From: Phyllobacterium brassicacearum
Lineage (GTDB): Bacteria > Pseudomonadota > Alphaproteobacteria > Rhizobiales > Rhizobiaceae
NCBI RefSeq assembly: GCF_003010955.1
Contig: NZ_PGGO01000013.1
Span: 62,001-126,000, forward strand
Direction of reading: 5' to 3'
Length of the DNA stretch: 64,000 bases
Under the pieces are notes generated by a model. That model did not search any database and was not told the origin of the DNA. It saw only the letters and a program-made list of their open reading frames with translations. Both the position numbers and the translations under genes were made by a program. Positions 56,852-64,000 of the stretch are shown here, in pieces; the stretch's first letter is position 1, and each line of letters opens with the position of its first letter.

Positions 56852-57894
56852 GTACCAAAGGCATTGCTGCAACTCTCTTCGGCGCGGAGGATCTGCGCGT
56901 TGTCGATGTCGAACTTGGCGAACTCGAACCGAATATGGTGCGGGTCAGGTTCGGCGCAGGTGGCATCTGCGGTTCGGACATCCACTATTTCCGCCACGCC
57001 AGAACCGGCGATTTCGTCGTCACTTCGCCGCTGATACTCGGCCACGAGGTGGCTGGCGAGATTGTCGAAGTCGGCAGTAACGTGACAGGATTGGCAGTCG
57101 GCGAGCGTGTTGCGGTCAATCCATCCCGCTGGTGCGAACGGTGCGTCTATTGCCATGAAGGACGTGCCAACCTCTGCGAGAACATTTACTTCATGGGCTC
57201 GGCGTCGAAGACCCCGCATATGCAGGGCGGCTTCGCCAGCCTATTTGACGCAACTGCAGCGCAGTGCGTCAGGGTGCCGGCGGACTTGCCGTTCCAGGCG
57301 GCGGCGCTGGCCGAGCCATTGGCCGTCTGCCTGCACGCCGTACGCCGGGCCGGCCACGTCAAGGGCTTCTCGACCATTGTCTTCGGCGCGGGTCCGATCG
57401 GCCTTCTCACCATGCTCGCGCTTAAACATGCCGATGCAGGTTCCGTCACCATGGTCGACGTCGCCGCGGCACCGCTAAAATTTGCCGAAGAGCTCGGAGC
57501 CGACCAGATCGTCGATCTGTCACAAGGTGAAGATCAGCTAGCGCAACTGGCGACGGTATCGCCTTTCGACATCGCCTTTGAAATCTCCGGAACCGCGGCG
57601 GGTCTTGCCTCGGCCATTCGCACAGTCCGGCGAGGCGGTACCGTCGTGCAGGTCGGCAATCTTGCAGGCGGGACGATCCCCGTGCCTGCGAACGCTGTGA
57701 TGGCGAAGGAACTCGACCTGATCGGTACCTTCCGCTTCGGCGAAGAATTCTTCGAGGCGGTCGAATTGATCGTTGAGGGGAAGATCGATGTGCTGCGGCT
57801 GGTGACGAGCGAATACAAACTCGCAGATGCGCCAGAGGCCTTCCGGACGGCATTGGACAGGTCGCGCAGCGTTAAGGTTGTGCTTACGATGTAG
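56848..57894 (+). CDS. L-idonate 5-dehydrogenase-like zinc alcohol dehydrogenase
   Basis: This cytosolic enzyme of the MDR superfamily oxidises a sugar alcohol or sugar acid. The 348-residue protein begins MSTKGIAATLFGAEDLRV. Catalytic zinc ligands lie in GGICGSDIHYF and GHEVAGEIVE, the structural zinc in WCERCVYCHEGRANLCENI, and the NAD(P) loop in GAGPIGLLTML. The NPSRWCERC, then CENIYFMGSASKTPHMQGGF pattern is that of IdnD. Operon context with a TRAP transporter and FadR-type regulator supports aldonate catabolism. The exact substrate (L-idonate or a related acid) is unproven. Confidence 0.88.
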   Translation: MSTKGIAATLFGAEDLRVVDVELGELEPNMVRVRFGAGGICGSDIHYFRHARTGDFVVTSPLILGHEVAGEIVEVGSNVTGLAVGERVAVNPSRWCERCVYCHEGRANLCENIYFMGSASKTPHMQGGFASLFDATAAQCVRVPADLPFQAAALAEPLAVCLHAVRRAGHVKGFSTIVFGAGPIGLLTMLALKHADAGSVTMVDVAAAPLKFAEELGADQIVDLSQGEDQLAQLATVSPFDIAFEISGTAAGLASAIRTVRRGGTVVQVGNLAGGTIPVPANAVMAKELDLIGTFRFGEEFFEAVELIVEGKIDVLRLVTSEYKLADAPEAFRTALDRSRSVKVVLTM

Positions 57895-57915
57895 GGACTT
57901 GCCCTACATCCTTTT
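57888..57915 (+). terminator. Intrinsic terminator of the TRAP-dehydrogenase operon
   Basis: A perfect 9-bp stem GATGTAGGG/CCCTACATC with a 5-base loop contains the dehydrogenase stop codon in its left arm and is followed by CTTTT. It should end the dctPQM-dehydrogenase transcript. Confidence 0.75.
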
Positions 57916-58067
57916 AGCAACGCGACAGGCAGCGACAATTTGTTGTAGAAACACTCGCTTGGCGTGGCCGTTCAAATCGGCTAACAAGCGGGGGTAAAGC
58001 TGAATTTTTAACCATCCTGCGCTAGATATTTTATTCTTTCGCAAGTCCAGAGATCCGGAAAATAAAC

Positions 58068-58937
58068 GTGCCGCGAGTTTATATGTCGTTGTATTCACTT
58101 CCGAAAATCGTGGCACTAATGACACTGATCCTTGGCGTCGCAAGCGGCTGTACGACAGCCGCAACGCTTGCCCCGGTGGGTGGGGCTTCCGCTCCCGTTT
58201 CGGAAAAATCCGCATCGATCGTAGTCGACGGCAGCACAGGCGTGGTGCTCTATCAGTCGAGCGCCGATCTGCCGCGCATTCCGGCATCGCTCACCAAGAT
58301 GATGACGTTGTATCTGACGTTCGAGGCACTGGAGTCCGGCCGCATTACCAAATCGACACCCATTCCGGTGTCGGCCCACGCCGCATCGCAGGCACCAAGC
58401 AAGCTTGGGGTCAGGCCAGGCCAGACCATCGATGTGGATACGGCGATCAAGGCAATCGTGGTGAAGTCGGCCAATGACGTGGCAGCGGCACTCGCCGAGT
58501 ATCTTGGTGGAACGGAAGAACAATTCGCGGCACAAATGACGGCAAAGGCGCGCCGGCTCGGCATGAGGGGCACGACGTTCCACAATGCTTCCGGCCTGCC
58601 CGACCCGCAGCAGATCACCACGGCGCGCGACATGGCCATGCTTGGTCTCGCCCTGCGCAGGCATTATCCGCAGCATTACTATTATTTTGGCACCCAGGAT
58701 TTCGCCTTCAATGGCAGGTTGATCCGCGGCCACAACCGTGTGTTGAGCCAGGTAAATGGCGCTGACGGCATCAAGACCGGCTACGTCCGGGCTTCCGGTT
58801 TCAACATTGTGACCTCCGTGAGTGACAATGGCCGCCAGCTTGTGGCGGTTGTCATGGGTGGCAATACCGCGAAAACCCGCGACGCCCAGGTCGTCAGTTT
58901 GGTGAACACCTATCTGCCGCAAGTTGCCTCGCGCTAA
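58068..58937 (+). CDS. D-alanyl-D-alanine carboxypeptidase lipoprotein
   Basis: This penicillin-binding serine peptidase trims peptidoglycan stem peptides. The 289-residue protein has all three active-site motifs: SLTK (Ser74, Lys77), SAN (Ser134-Asn136) and KTG (236-238). A hydrophobic N-terminus ends in GVASGC, so it is probably a lipoprotein (Cys28). It is short for the family and lacks the C-terminal beta domain and amphipathic anchor of DacA-type enzymes. The start is either a GTG at 58068 (GGAAAA upstream) or an ATG five codons later. Its stop codon joins repeat copy 2. Confidence 0.92.
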   Translation: MPRVYMSLYSLPKIVALMTLILGVASGCTTAATLAPVGGASAPVSEKSASIVVDGSTGVVLYQSSADLPRIPASLTKMMTLYLTFEALESGRITKSTPIPVSAHAASQAPSKLGVRPGQTIDVDTAIKAIVVKSANDVAAALAEYLGGTEEQFAAQMTAKARRLGMRGTTFHNASGLPDPQQITTARDMAMLGLALRRHYPQHYYYFGTQDFAFNGRLIRGHNRVLSQVNGADGIKTGYVRASGFNIVTSVSDNGRQLVAVVMGGNTAKTRDAQVVSLVNTYLPQVASR

Positions 58938-59079
58938 GAGCCCGTTCTAAAAGTCTACTGCGTCGGTCATCTGACGCGGTTTTCTGCGCTTCCGGTGCTC
59001 ACGTGCTTAAGTACGCTGCGCTCCGGTTCTCGAAGACCACGCCATATGCCTCGCCGCAGCGACTTTCCAAACGGGCTCT
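58937..59079. repeat. 143-bp palindromic intergenic repeat, copy 2
   Basis: This second copy of the 36431-36573 element has intact terminal inverted repeats, AGAGCCCGTT and AACGGGCTCT, with AGTC/GACT just inside. Like copy 1 it starts at the last base of a TAA stop codon and lies in the same orientation relative to the upstream gene. Internal symmetry (CGGTTTTC, then CCGG and GTAC arms) allows a long hairpin in RNA, which could act as a 3' end or stability element. The following 120 bp to the next gene show nothing recognised. Confidence 0.88.
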
Positions 59080-59199
59080 AGAGGTCTGGCCCAGGGCAAT
59101 CCCGGGTCTTGAATTTCACCCTCCAGACGTTGCATGGTTAGAACAACAGCGACTCGTTTTTGACCGGTGCGTGCCGGCAAATGGGAGGAGGGTCGGCCA

Positions 59200-59790
59200 A
59201 TGTGGTCCCATGTTCTGAGCCTGCGCAGCAAAGCCGCTGCGTGGCTGACAGCCGGAATAGGTACCTTCGCGGCACTTGCCGCGGCGGAGATGCTCGGCGC
59301 CTTCGAGGCGATGCCGAAGCAGCAGGAGCTGCAGTTCACACCCAATGAGACGGTAGAAGCCGGGCAATGGCGCATCAGGCCGCTCGGAGTTCGCGTCGCG
59401 AGTGACAAGGTCTTCGAGGTGACGCCCAAGGACGGCCAGAAGGCGATCATTCTCGAGACCGAGCTGACGAACCTGACAGCGAGATCCTCGAAGGATTATT
59501 ACGGTGTCTTCCATTTTCCATCGACGATCGATGCGCAGGCGGAAAAGCCAATGATCTACCTGCAGCGCGATATGGCATTGCTACCGGATCTGCATCCGGG
59601 CATGACCGAGAAGTTGGCCTATGTCTGGCTGGTGCCGGCAAGCCTTGTTCCGGTCGATGCAGTTGAGTTGCTTGTGACGGCGAAGACCTACAAGGCGCGG
59701 GACAATCTCACGGGCAGTCCCGGTTGGTACAACGACCATACTGCCGGGGTCATTCGGCTCCCGATAACCACGCAGGCGGCACAGCAATGA
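59200..59790 (+). CDS. Single-pass extracytoplasmic protein, first of three; unknown function
   Basis: This 196-residue protein has one N-terminal membrane segment (about residues 13-35) and an extracytoplasmic part with alternating hydrophobic strands (KAIILETELTNLTAR, and LAYVWLVPASLVPVDAVELL), the pattern of an immunoglobulin-like or DUF4352-like beta-sandwich. Start MWSHVLSLRSK at 59200 follows GGAGGAGGG, better than a start 11 codons upstream. The stop overlaps the next gene (ATGA). Motif FEAMPKQQELQF follows the anchor. Family unknown; the beta-sandwich reading is inference. Confidence 0.75.
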   Translation: MWSHVLSLRSKAAAWLTAGIGTFAALAAAEMLGAFEAMPKQQELQFTPNETVEAGQWRIRPLGVRVASDKVFEVTPKDGQKAIILETELTNLTARSSKDYYGVFHFPSTIDAQAEKPMIYLQRDMALLPDLHPGMTEKLAYVWLVPASLVPVDAVELLVTAKTYKARDNLTGSPGWYNDHTAGVIRLPITTQAAQQ

Positions 59791-60383
59791 AACGCAGGCT
59801 CGGCAATATTCTGGTGCTATGCGCGGCGATCGTCGTACTCTATGGCATGCAGCAATCCAAACCGCACTACATGGATCTGACGGGACCGATACCGGTTCCC
59901 GGCAAGATGCATGACAAGGTTCGTACCCGGCAGTTTGACGTCATCGTCGACAATGTGGTGTTCGCGCGTGAACTGACATTTGAGAGGTTTGGCACAACCA
60001 AGGTGATGACGACGTCAGGCGTTTGGGTGGTCGTTACGGTCGCGTTGGGAGCCACCAGCGCCTCCAACTCCGTGGCCCGGGCGACCTGGGTCGGGCCGAC
60101 AGGACTGCAATATGACAGTTCTGATCGTACCGGCTACTTGCCCGGTCTCCCGCCGCATTCCCTCGAACCCGGACTGCCCAAGATGGCGCGTTTCGTCTTT
60201 GAAACCCTCCCGGATCAGGTGAGTGGCGCGACGCTGGTGCTCTCGAACCAGCTGTTTCCCCGCCTGGATTCGCAGGCGCACATTGCGATCGACGATTTCA
60301 AGAAGTTCAATGACGGACAGCCTCTCGTTCTCGACAGCTTCGACATGAACAAGCCGATAACCGTTACAGAGAAAGCTGGCTGA
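59787..60383 (+). CDS. Single-pass extracytoplasmic protein, second of three; unknown function
   Basis: This 198-residue protein starts MKRRLGNILVLCAAIVVLYG, an anchor or uncleaved signal helix, overlapping the previous stop by 4 bp. The external part has the strand pattern VWVVVTVALGATSASNSVA, then ATWVGPTGLQYDSSDR, and LEPGLPKMARFVFETLPDQ. The phrase 'V-V-V-T-V ... G-P-T-G-L-Q-Y ... L-x-P-G-x-P' resembles DUF4352-like domains. It overlaps the third gene by one base (TGATG). No cysteine lies in the external part. Function unknown. Confidence 0.78.
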   Translation: MKRRLGNILVLCAAIVVLYGMQQSKPHYMDLTGPIPVPGKMHDKVRTRQFDVIVDNVVFARELTFERFGTTKVMTTSGVWVVVTVALGATSASNSVARATWVGPTGLQYDSSDRTGYLPGLPPHSLEPGLPKMARFVFETLPDQVSGATLVLSNQLFPRLDSQAHIAIDDFKKFNDGQPLVLDSFDMNKPITVTEKAG

Positions 60384-60955
60384 TGACGCTGTCCATGGAC
60401 AACACACGAACGCAGGGAGAGCGGATATGGCGCCGCCGCAGTCTGTGGGCCCTGTTTGTGCTCGTACCGCTGGCGCTGTTCGAGATTTCCTATGGCAGCC
60501 TGAAGGAACTCATCCGTGGCAACGACCTTTTTGCACGCGATATTGAGGCAGGCCAGCCCGCTCGGTTCGGCGGCAGCGCCTGGCAACTCGTCTCGCTGAA
60601 AACGCCTGAGGGAATCAAGAAAAACCGGCTTCCGGCGGGTTCGGTCCCGCTGATCGCACGCTTTCTGGTCGAAGTGGGCAATCCAGATCTGCAGAACCTC
60701 TGGCTCGGATGTTCGATCAAGCTGGTCGACTCTCGGGGTCGCTTGTGGAGCCAGACATCCGTTCCCGGGATGCCCTATCCGGCCGATGGCATCATGTCGT
60801 GTAGCTCGGCCATATTTTCGGGGGCCGAGAGCGGCGCGCGTATGGTGATAGAGGCGAACTTCCTCGTTCCGCAGGATGTCGCCGCGGATCTGCGCGTTAC
60901 ACTCGGCGTCGGCAGTGAGAGGCCGTATTATTTGAGGTTTGCACGATCGGGATAA
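60383..60955 (+). CDS. Single-pass extracytoplasmic protein, third of three; unknown function
   Basis: This 190-residue protein begins MTLSMDNTRTQGERIWRRR, a basic cytoplasmic stretch, then one membrane helix (about 20-38). The external part carries LIARFLVEVGNPDLQNLWLG, then KLVDSRGRLWSQTSVPG, and VIEANFLVPQDVAADLRVTL, a strand pattern like the two upstream proteins. Two cysteines (LGCSIK and MSCSSA) could pair, unlike the others. The ATG overlaps the previous stop (TGATG). Its stop lies one base from the convergent membrane-protein stop. Function unknown; probably acts with the two preceding proteins. Confidence 0.76.
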   Translation: MTLSMDNTRTQGERIWRRRSLWALFVLVPLALFEISYGSLKELIRGNDLFARDIEAGQPARFGGSAWQLVSLKTPEGIKKNRLPAGSVPLIARFLVEVGNPDLQNLWLGCSIKLVDSRGRLWSQTSVPGMPYPADGIMSCSSAIFSGAESGARMVIEANFLVPQDVAADLRVTLGVGSERPYYLRFARSG

Positions 60956-60956
60956 C

Positions 60957-62252
60957 TCAGGCCGTAGTTGCCTGCGCGGCGCCTTCTGGTGCCGATACCT
61001 TCTTCGTCATCGAGAACGCCGTCTCGAGCACTGCTGCGAGGAAGCAGATGCGCAGGGGCTCGACGAGGATGCCGGTTGAGGAGTCCTGGAACGGGCTACC
61101 AAACAGCAATGACACGCCATGTGAGAGAACCTGCCAATAGTCGAGCGCGTGCGGGCCGATCAACCGTGTCGTGCCGAGCCAGGCCCAGGCAGCAGCCCAG
61201 TCGATCAGGCGGTAGCCCACAATCAACGTGATGATCAGCAGCAACCCGGAATTGAGCGTGAGCCTGACCCCATTGGCGATCGGCAGATAACGGGAGCGAT
61301 AGCCGCTGATGAAGTGCTCGACGAAATCGCGCAGGAACTTCGGTATCGCCTTGTACCGTTCGCCGAAACGTTCGACGCGATGGTGGATACGCATCAGTTC
61401 CTGGTCATCGCGAACATCATAGCCGTAGACGAGTGCAACCATGACGAGCCAGATCACCGGCAGGAGTGCATAGAAGAACAGGCTGACGATGGTCGATGAC
61501 ATGCTGACTGAGCTTTGTTCGACAGGGAATATCGCCGCCGCGTAGGCAGATGAGACAGGCTGCGCCAGGCTGCTCCAGAGCCCTTCGAAAAGATTGCCGA
61601 TGTTTCGTGTGGTCAGCCAAACCAGGAACGTGTCCTTCCAGCGGCTGATCACATAAAGACCGATGAAGATCCAGTTGGTCTCGCAGACGACAACGATGAT
61701 CTGCCAGATCGAGTTGGTGGACCGCTTCTGCATGATCTGCGCGAACTTGCGTACGATCCAGGCAACCGCCACCGAAAGGATAAGCCACTTCGAATCGAGC
61801 ACGTCGAGCACATTGCCGGATTCGCCGAAGGGGGCGTAGTCGAGGGCAAGGCGTGAATATTGCCGGATCGTGTCACCAAGGAAACCCCAGGCGGCGTAGT
61901 AGGCGAAGAAGGGCAGGAGCGCTACGGCGACGATTGTCGCGAGACGCGAAACACCGCGTTCTGGCTTGCCCTTGTCAGCTTGGTTTTGGGCGGCGGCCTG
62001 CGCGGCACTGATCGCTGGCAAGCCCGGCCGCACGATCAGGATCATCGATACGGTTGTCACCAGCTGCGTGAGGGCGACCAGCGTGAGGACCCCAAGGCCT
62101 GCATAATGATTGAGGAAGGCGGCCTTGACCGACAGCCACATCAGGATATCCGAACAAAGCAGGCCGAGAAGCACCACCGCAACAAGCTGCGGCCAGAAGC
62201 GTAGCCAGAGCCTGAATGTCAGCTTGATGGGCAGTGCCACTTCGGCCAGCAT
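60957..62252 (-). CDS. Polytopic membrane protein of unknown function
   Basis: This 431-residue protein has about eight membrane helices (roughly 15-41, 50-74, 105-126, 155-167, 182-202, 253-278, 335-360 and 400-416), with cytoplasmic or periplasmic loops containing RIHHRVERFGERYKAIPKF and an external stretch TTRNIGNLFEGLWSSLAQP. No transporter, enzyme or signalling motif is recognised. It converges tail-to-tail with the three-gene set, stops one base apart, so the transcripts must overlap. Partnership with the single-pass proteins is suggested by location and by shared membrane setting only. Confidence 0.75.
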   Translation of the reverse strand: MLAEVALPIKLTFRLWLRFWPQLVAVVLLGLLCSDILMWLSVKAAFLNHYAGLGVLTLVALTQLVTTVSMILIVRPGLPAISAAQAAAQNQADKGKPERGVSRLATIVAVALLPFFAYYAAWGFLGDTIRQYSRLALDYAPFGESGNVLDVLDSKWLILSVAVAWIVRKFAQIMQKRSTNSIWQIIVVVCETNWIFIGLYVISRWKDTFLVWLTTRNIGNLFEGLWSSLAQPVSSAYAAAIFPVEQSSVSMSSTIVSLFFYALLPVIWLVMVALVYGYDVRDDQELMRIHHRVERFGERYKAIPKFLRDFVEHFISGYRSRYLPIANGVRLTLNSGLLLIITLIVGYRLIDWAAAWAWLGTTRLIGPHALDYWQVLSHGVSLLFGSPFQDSSTGILVEPLRICFLAAVLETAFSMTKKVSAPEGAAQATTA

Positions 62253-62315
62253 GAAGAACCTCTTGCGAATCTCATGCTGACCTTAGCAATTTTATCGCGC
62301 CTGTCACTACTGAGG

Positions 62316-63140
62316 CTAGTCCCACTCGGGTGCGAGATTGCGTGGGCTGACGATGCGGCCGTCGGGCCTGGCAAGAGCGTGAAGGGCGCGCATTTCGCCT
62401 GGCGACAGCTCGAAATCGAAGATCTCGAAATTGCTTTTCGCCCGGTCTTCGCTGACGGTTTTCGACAGGGTCACAACACCTTCCTGTTGAGCGAGCCAGC
62501 GCAGAACCACCTGTGCTTCGCTTTTGCCGTGGGCAGCTGCGATCGCCTTGATGGTTGGATCGCCAACCACCTTCCCATCGGCCATTGCGTAATAGGCAGT
62601 GATGCTCATGCCGGACTTGCGGGCCGCGTCGAGCACGGCGGTCTGGTCCAGGTAGGGATGATATTCCACCTGGTTGGTGACAATCGGGGCTTTGCTAAGC
62701 GAAACCGATTCCGCCATCAGTGCGATGTTGAAATTGCTGACACCGATGTGACGGACCTTGCCCGCATCACGCACTTCATTGAGAGCGCCGATACGCTCGG
62801 CGAGGGATACGTCGCTTTGCGGCCAGTGGAGAAGCAGGAGATCGACATAATCCGTCTTCAGTTTCTTCAGGCTTTCATCGACTGACCTGATGAAGTCATC
62901 ATGCCGGTATTTGTCGACCCAGACCTTGGTCGTGAGGAAGATATCAGCCCGGGGAACATCCGAACTGGCGATCGCTTCGCCGACCTCGGCCTCATTGCCA
63001 TATATCTGCGCCGTATCGACGTGGCGGTAGCCGAGTTTCAAGACCGCGGGGACCATGCGGAGCACATCGGCGCCCGGCATGCGGAAAGTACCGAAACCGA
63101 TTGCGGGGATTGTTGCACCATTGGCGCTTACATTGAACAT
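62316..63140 (-). CDS. Aldo/keto reductase (2,5-diketo-D-gluconate reductase-like)
   Basis: This 274-residue NADPH-dependent oxidoreductase has the AKR catalytic tetrad: Asp and Tyr in VDTAQIYGNE, Lys in LTTKVWVDK, and His in LLLHWPQ. The coenzyme-binding SNFN and C-terminal SPRNLAPEWD blocks match AKR5-like enzymes. The N-terminus MFNVSANGATIPAIGFGTF is intact. Substrates of this group are broad, such as diketogluconate or methylglyoxal. It is followed on the minus strand by nothing obvious before 62252, and an MFS gene lies 15 bp upstream in the same direction. Confidence 0.92.
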   Translation of the reverse strand: MFNVSANGATIPAIGFGTFRMPGADVLRMVPAVLKLGYRHVDTAQIYGNEAEVGEAIASSDVPRADIFLTTKVWVDKYRHDDFIRSVDESLKKLKTDYVDLLLLHWPQSDVSLAERIGALNEVRDAGKVRHIGVSNFNIALMAESVSLSKAPIVTNQVEYHPYLDQTAVLDAARKSGMSITAYYAMADGKVVGDPTIKAIAAAHGKSEAQVVLRWLAQQEGVVTLSKTVSEDRAKSNFEIFDFELSPGEMRALHALARPDGRIVSPRNLAPEWD

Positions 63141-63155
63141 TGCGTTTCCCTTGTT

Positions 63156-64000
63156 TTAGCAGGAAGCCAGGGCTTCGACGGAGGAGCGCCGGTCGAGCAT
63201 CTGGCTCCAAAGTGTCAGGCCGAGAGCACTGACTACGAGAAGAGCACCGACCCACGGCGTTGCGCCAAGGCCGAGCGGCGAAGCGACTATGATGCCACCC
63301 AGGAAGGCGCCGCCGGCAATGCCGAGGTTGAAGGCGGCGATGTTGAGCGCCGAGGCGACATCTACGGTATCAGGCGTATGGATCTTGGCAAGCTGGACCA
63401 CATAAAGCTGCAACCCCGGAACGTTGGAGAAGGAGAGCGCGCCAAGGGCGGCAAGGGTTACGAGCGACCATACTGGCGATACGGCCGTGAAGGTGAAGAT
63501 CGCAAGGACGATAGCCTGCAGCAGGAACATGATGCTGAGAGCGCCAACGGGATTGCCGTCGGCCACGCGACCGCCAACCATATTGCCAATCGCGATGGAC
63601 AGACCATAGAGGACGAGGATCAAGCTGACCGTGGAGCCGGCGAAGCCGGTGATTTCCTGCAATACGGGCGCGAGGAATGTGAACATGACGAAGGTGCCGC
63701 CATAACCAAAGGCTGTCATGGCAAAAGCGAGCAGCAGGCGTCCGCTGGCAAGCACACGCACCTGATCGATAAGCCGGGCAGGAGCAGCCTTGGCAATCTG
63801 CGACGGCAGGAGGATCGCAATCCCGGCGAAAGCAATGACGCCGAGCCCGGACACGGCCCAGAACGTGGCGCGCCAGCCGAGCTGCTGACCGATGAAGGTA
63901 CCAAGCGGCACGCCGGTGACGATGGCGACAGTCAGGCCGAGGAACATCATGGCAATGGCAGAGGCTCGGCGGTTTGGCGCGACGAGGTCTGCAGCGATGG
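63156..64000 (-). CDS. MFS transporter (DHA1, arabinose-efflux-like), 5' part cut by window end
   Basis: This is the C-terminal two thirds of a major facilitator efflux protein. The first visible in-frame methionine is at 63950, but coding continues to the window edge with residues IAADLVAPNRRASAIAMMF, the conserved loop region between helices 4 and 5 of DHA1 transporters. About nine further helices follow, and the protein ends SSVEALASC. It is 15 bp upstream of the aldo/keto reductase gene, so both may be co-transcribed, possibly as a detoxification pair. Substrate unknown. Confidence 0.9.
   Translation of the reverse strand, partial: IAADLVAPNRRASAIAMMFLGLTVAIVTGVPLGTFIGQQLGWRATFWAVSGLGVIAFAGIAILLPSQIAKAAPARLIDQVRVLASGRLLLAFAMTAFGYGGTFVMFTFLAPVLQEITGFAGSTVSLILVLYGLSIAIGNMVGGRVADGNPVGALSIMFLLQAIVLAIFTFTAVSPVWSLVTLAALGALSFSNVPGLQLYVVQLAKIHTPDTVDVASALNIAAFNLGIAGGAFLGGIIVASPLGLGATPWVGALLVVSALGLTLWSQMLDRRSSVEALASC

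Overview
The window reads as chromosomal DNA of an alphaproteobacterium of the order Hyphomicrobiales (Rhizobiales), most like the Brucellaceae/Phyllobacteriaceae/Rhizobiaceae. Indicators are the ActS/ActR redox pair, the hutIHGUD-hutFC histidine cluster, a bgsBA-like beta-glucan synthase pair, an Irr-box-like iron element, a glutathione-dependent formaldehyde pathway, and dispersed palindromic repeats typical of these genomes. The genus cannot be fixed from the sequence alone. Coding density is high, no tRNA, rRNA, CRISPR array, transposase or phage gene was seen, and most genes look like core metabolism.

Layout. 1-3.9 kb: sulfate ABC importer (sbp-cysTWA, minus strand). 4.1-5.1 kb: an unrecognised cysteine-rich protein and a 59-residue exported peptide behind a possible Irr box. 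5.2-8.2 kb: copper-delivery operon (DUF2946-like, PepSY membrane protein, PCuAC, SCO). 8.3-16.2 kb: complete histidine degradation, with divergent hutI and hutF promoters around a 14-bp palindrome that is probably the HutC operator. 16.5-22.5 kb: a cysteine-free ApbC/Mrp ATPase, a small exported protein, the bgsBA-like pair and a hydrolase. 22.6-22.9 kb: a candidate structured small RNA with a strong intrinsic terminator. 23-33 kb: EF-G-like GTPase, phosphoglucomutase, a PIN toxin-antitoxin pair, L,D-transpeptidase-like lipoprotein, MmcB, ActR/ActS and HrpB. 33.5-37.4 kb: a small lipoprotein and the formaldehyde genes frmA and fghA with a GNAT and a DUF1345 protein between them.

37.4-43 kb: RES/Xre toxin-antitoxin pair, a palindromic repeat, a cytochrome P450 and gyrB. 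43-49.3 kb: membrane dipeptidase followed by a complete peptide ABC importer. 49.5-52.8 kb: an orphan TadG-like protein, a TPP riboswitch driving thiE-thiD, and a lytic transglycosylase lipoprotein whose end overlaps thiD. 53-57.9 kb: a FadR-type regulator, a TRAP transporter (dctPQM) and an L-idonate 5-dehydrogenase-like enzyme, forming a sugar-acid uptake and oxidation unit. 58-64 kb: a D,D-carboxypeptidase lipoprotein, the second copy of a 143-bp palindromic repeat, an unrecognised set of three consecutive single-pass extracytoplasmic proteins facing a polytopic membrane protein, an aldo/keto reductase and a truncated MFS transporter.

The best candidates for undescribed biology are the three-protein/membrane-protein cluster at 59.2-62.3 kb, the Irr-box, Cys-rich and small-peptide unit at 4.1-5.1 kb, and the orphan RNA at about 22.7-22.9 kb. 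All calls come from reading the sequence; no database search was run.
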